NCBI GenBank assembly: GCA_033064195.1 | Contig: JARBJD010000312.1 | Location: forward strand, 20,287 to 84,286 | Reading direction: 5' to 3' | DNA from: Blattamonas nauphoetae | Taxonomy: Eukaryota > Preaxostyla > Oxymonadida | Length of the DNA stretch: 64,000 bases | Shown: piece by piece, positions 61,782-64,000 of the stretch | Layout of the letters: every line of letters begins with the position of its first letter | Numbering within the stretch: position 1 is the first letter of the stretch | Notes under the pieces: model-generated | What the model was told of the DNA's origin: nothing | The model's input: only the letters and a program-made list of their open reading frames with translations | The model's database searches: none | Made by a program: the position numbers and the translations under genes

Positions 61782-64000
61782 TTATTCAATAATATAATCC
61801 ATTGCTTTCAGTCCATGAATGAATGGAGGACATGATTCATTTTCAAGTACGATTGCCTTCAGATGAATTCCACTAAGACTGAGTTTCTGTTGTTGTATTT
61901 TGGCTATCTCAAATCCATTAGTGTCCTCTTCGCTCACGATTCTTCTAGTCTGAAAGTTCAATGTTGTTGTCACAGTTTTCTCTCCATTAAGACACTTCAC
62001 ATAATCGTCACTCGTGATGTTTGTTTCTTTAATGACACTCCTTTGATTTTGCATTTCATCGAGAGAGTAACACTTGGGTGCAAGACAGATCATCTGTTCA
62101 CCTTTTTTCAATCGCTAATCCCAACAGTTTCTTCTCATCATCAACTCCTTTTCAGGATTGGGAAACCATTCATATTTGTGAGCATCATAGAATTCTTTGT
62201 CAGCAATCACATGTTCAAATTGTTGATGAATTCCAGCACTTGGATCTCCACCAATTGCCCAGTACGCAGAGTCAGTGTCTCCCTCACAGAAGTGAATCTT
62301 GTTCATGTCTAGACATTTGTACATGAAATTGTAGATGAAATTCAGATACCAGAACTTGGCATTGTCGAGTGTGAACACTGCTTCTTGTAGACAGGTCTTG
62401 CATGATGCTTTCTCTGTCCCTCAATCACGATGTAGTTGTCCTCATTGATTTCTCTTGTCGCTACAAATCCTTTCATCATCTGTTTCAAATATGTTCTCTT
62501 CTCATTGCAGATTGTGATTGAGTTGTACTTCTCAGTGTTCATTCCATCATATCCGTAACTTCCATTCAAGTTGGTCTTACAGAATTGTTCCTTTCCCTTG
62601 TTTCCAACCTTCATTGCTTCTATTCGATCATTCATAAATGAGGTCACAAATGGTTCAAATCCAGCGTGTCTCGAGAATACCATCACAGTCTTAATATCGT
62701 CTACAATGAAGTGGCAATAATCGATGAGGAACCAGAGATAGTATGTCGAAAAGAACATATACTGATTGTGTGTGCTCAAGAGTTGGGTCAGCTTCCGTTG
62801 TTTGTCATCAGTCTTCAATCCATGCTTCTTCATCAACGAATAGGTCTTCTCCAATGTTCTCTTCTGTCGTATTGACAGTGATGTTTCTGAAGATTGGTGG
62901 AAGTTAATGAACTCATTGATGTACTTTTCATCGATGTGTCCTTTCAGTTCTGCAACGAACAATGTCTTCTGATTCTTGTCTTCGATGATCTCCCGACATT
63001 CTTTATCTCCTGTTGCTGTGTACAAACATCTTCCTGGCATGTACATTCTGTGTTTCGTGTACGGACTATTCTTGTTCTTGATTGATGAGAAAGCACTTGG
63101 ATACAGTGAATTGAAATCAACACCGCAGACATGAGTCATGATGTGTTCAGTATCGGTTGATTTGACTTTTCCGTCTTCATAAGTGAAGTGATTGATCGGT
63201 GTCACGTCTTTGATGTTCTGTCGATGTTGAACATTCGATAATCCACCAGTCACTGCTGCTCTAGTTTGTGATATGTTTGCTCATGTGTCAGAGTCATTGG
63301 TAGTGATTTCCAGATACAGTACTTGAGTTGAATCCTCAATCGTGTGAGATGTTCATCATGGTCTGACTTGTAAGTGTTGCAGTAGTCACAGCAGATCTTG
63401 ACGTTCTCTTTAGAATGTCCTTTCGAATTGTCGATTCTATCCAAAGTTGGTCGTACTGCTTGTGTGAAGTGGCACTTGCAGATATAGCATACTCTTGCAC
63501 TGTTGAACAAACCAATCATAGTCTGCTTCAGTGACATTGTTGGTAGAATTGCGATGAGCTTCTGGTCTTGATACCTATATCCTTCCACTTTGTATTTCCA
63601 GTATTGTTTGGTGATCTTGATTGGTCCAGATTCGTCACATTCATTATAGTCAGCATCAATATCAAAGTCATTGTAGGCACATGCATACTTGATTGCAGAA
63701 GCATTTGCTGATAAAGAGAGATTGTGCAACATATCCACTTTGTATTGGAAGTTCAGATCAATGATTATCCAACGGAGCAATCTTACATTCGACGTCTCTG
63801 ATGTTGTAGAATTTTAGATTGTCCCATCTGTTCTTGAATCCTTGCTTGTCCAATCGTCAAGGTAAAGTTGGTAATCAGTGTCGGACATTTCACTGTTGTT
63901 CAAACTGAGTAGAATTCATATTTGAGAATGGTTCTTGTTTGCTCAGTACTGTGTCGTAGTCTGATGAATCAAATGATTCGTAAGCTGAAAGATTTCTGAA
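61782..64000 (-). pseudogene. polB: P2 protein-primed DNA polymerase B, frameshifted, partial
   Basis: C-terminal two-fifths or so of the polymerase, colinear with P1 22538-22795 plus 31660-33610. Motif C GDTDSAYW (about 62270), motif B KTNLNGSYGYDG and motif A DFNSLYPS are present, as is the HNH-like insert (LDRIDNSKGHSKENV; CCDYCN). At least six frame changes occur (for example near 62110, 62360-62420, 62860-62900, 63250 and 63770). No C-type insertion here, so it shows the ancestral continuity of the C-terminus. Indel density is far above that in the capsid and ATPase genes. Confidence 0.85.

Larger units (their letters stand above)
42500..64000. mobile_element. Polinton P2, partial, runs past window end
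   Basis: Carries the same gene order and orientations as P1 from the fibre gene through polymerase, at high but clearly diverged protein similarity. No terminal repeat matching P1 was found on its left side, so the left border (placed just after the polymerase delta remnant) is approximate. It is damaged by D, E and several small indels in the integrase N-terminus and polymerase. The right side continues beyond the window. Confidence 0.8.

Overview
The window is unicellular-eukaryote DNA dominated by two large virus-like transposons of the Maverick/Polinton class. Introns are possible, host-type reading frames are broken only by TAA/TAG, and there is a fragment of a eukaryotic DNA polymerase delta gene. 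An anaerobic flagellate such as an oxymonad (Preaxostyla) would fit, because some of these read TAA/TAG as glutamine. That assignment is inference.

Polinton 1 (P1, 3119-39401, about 36.3 kb) is complete at both ends. It has near-identical terminal inverted repeats of about 3.3 kb, the AG...CT termini usual for Polintons, and a 6-bp target duplication CATCTG. Its genes, left to right, are: a tail-fibre-like protein with a self-cleaving S74 chaperone domain; a conserved unknown; two tandem paralogous capsid-type proteins of about 600 aa; two short virion-type proteins starting MAPG; two conserved unknowns; an FtsK/HerA-type packaging ATPase on the opposite strand; a small coiled-coil protein; a retroviral-type integrase with a D,D-35-D triad; a protein-primed family B DNA polymerase with an embedded HNH-like zinc motif; and a repeat protein next to the right inverted repeat. 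Together they cover replication, integration, packaging and a virion. No adenovirus-type maturation protease was recognised.

Polinton 2 (P2, from about 42.5 kb past the window end) has the same order and orientation for the shared genes from the fibre through the polymerase, with diverged sequence. Its left end was not identified and its polymerase and integrase carry several frameshifts. P1 and P2 act as empty-site references for each other, which exposes a stack of nested insertions. P1 sits in an older transposon O (105-40233, 8-bp duplication GGAGAGTG). P1 carries insertions A (6311-8630) and B (8636-11770) in its left inverted repeat, and C (22813-31638) inside its polymerase gene. P2 carries a foldback element D (46253-46849) inside its fibre gene and E (56215-61086) inside its integrase gene. 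O, B and C carry host-like coding sequence; A and E hold only unclear short frames, and E also has 27-bp minisatellites.

Two cross-cutting signals stand out. First, nearly every Polinton gene starts a short distance downstream of a TTTTTATTTTT-like box ending close to the ATG, a likely element-specific promoter. Second, host-like cargo genes contain many in-frame TAA/TAG codons but end in TGA, which suggests TAA/TAG are sense codons, while Polinton genes appear to end on all three stops.

Left flank (1-3118): O terminal repeat, a membrane-protein gene and a coiled-coil gene interrupted by P1. Right flank (39402-42500): the rest of the coiled-coil frame, the O right terminus, mostly unrecognised DNA, and a frameshifted polymerase delta fragment abutting P2.
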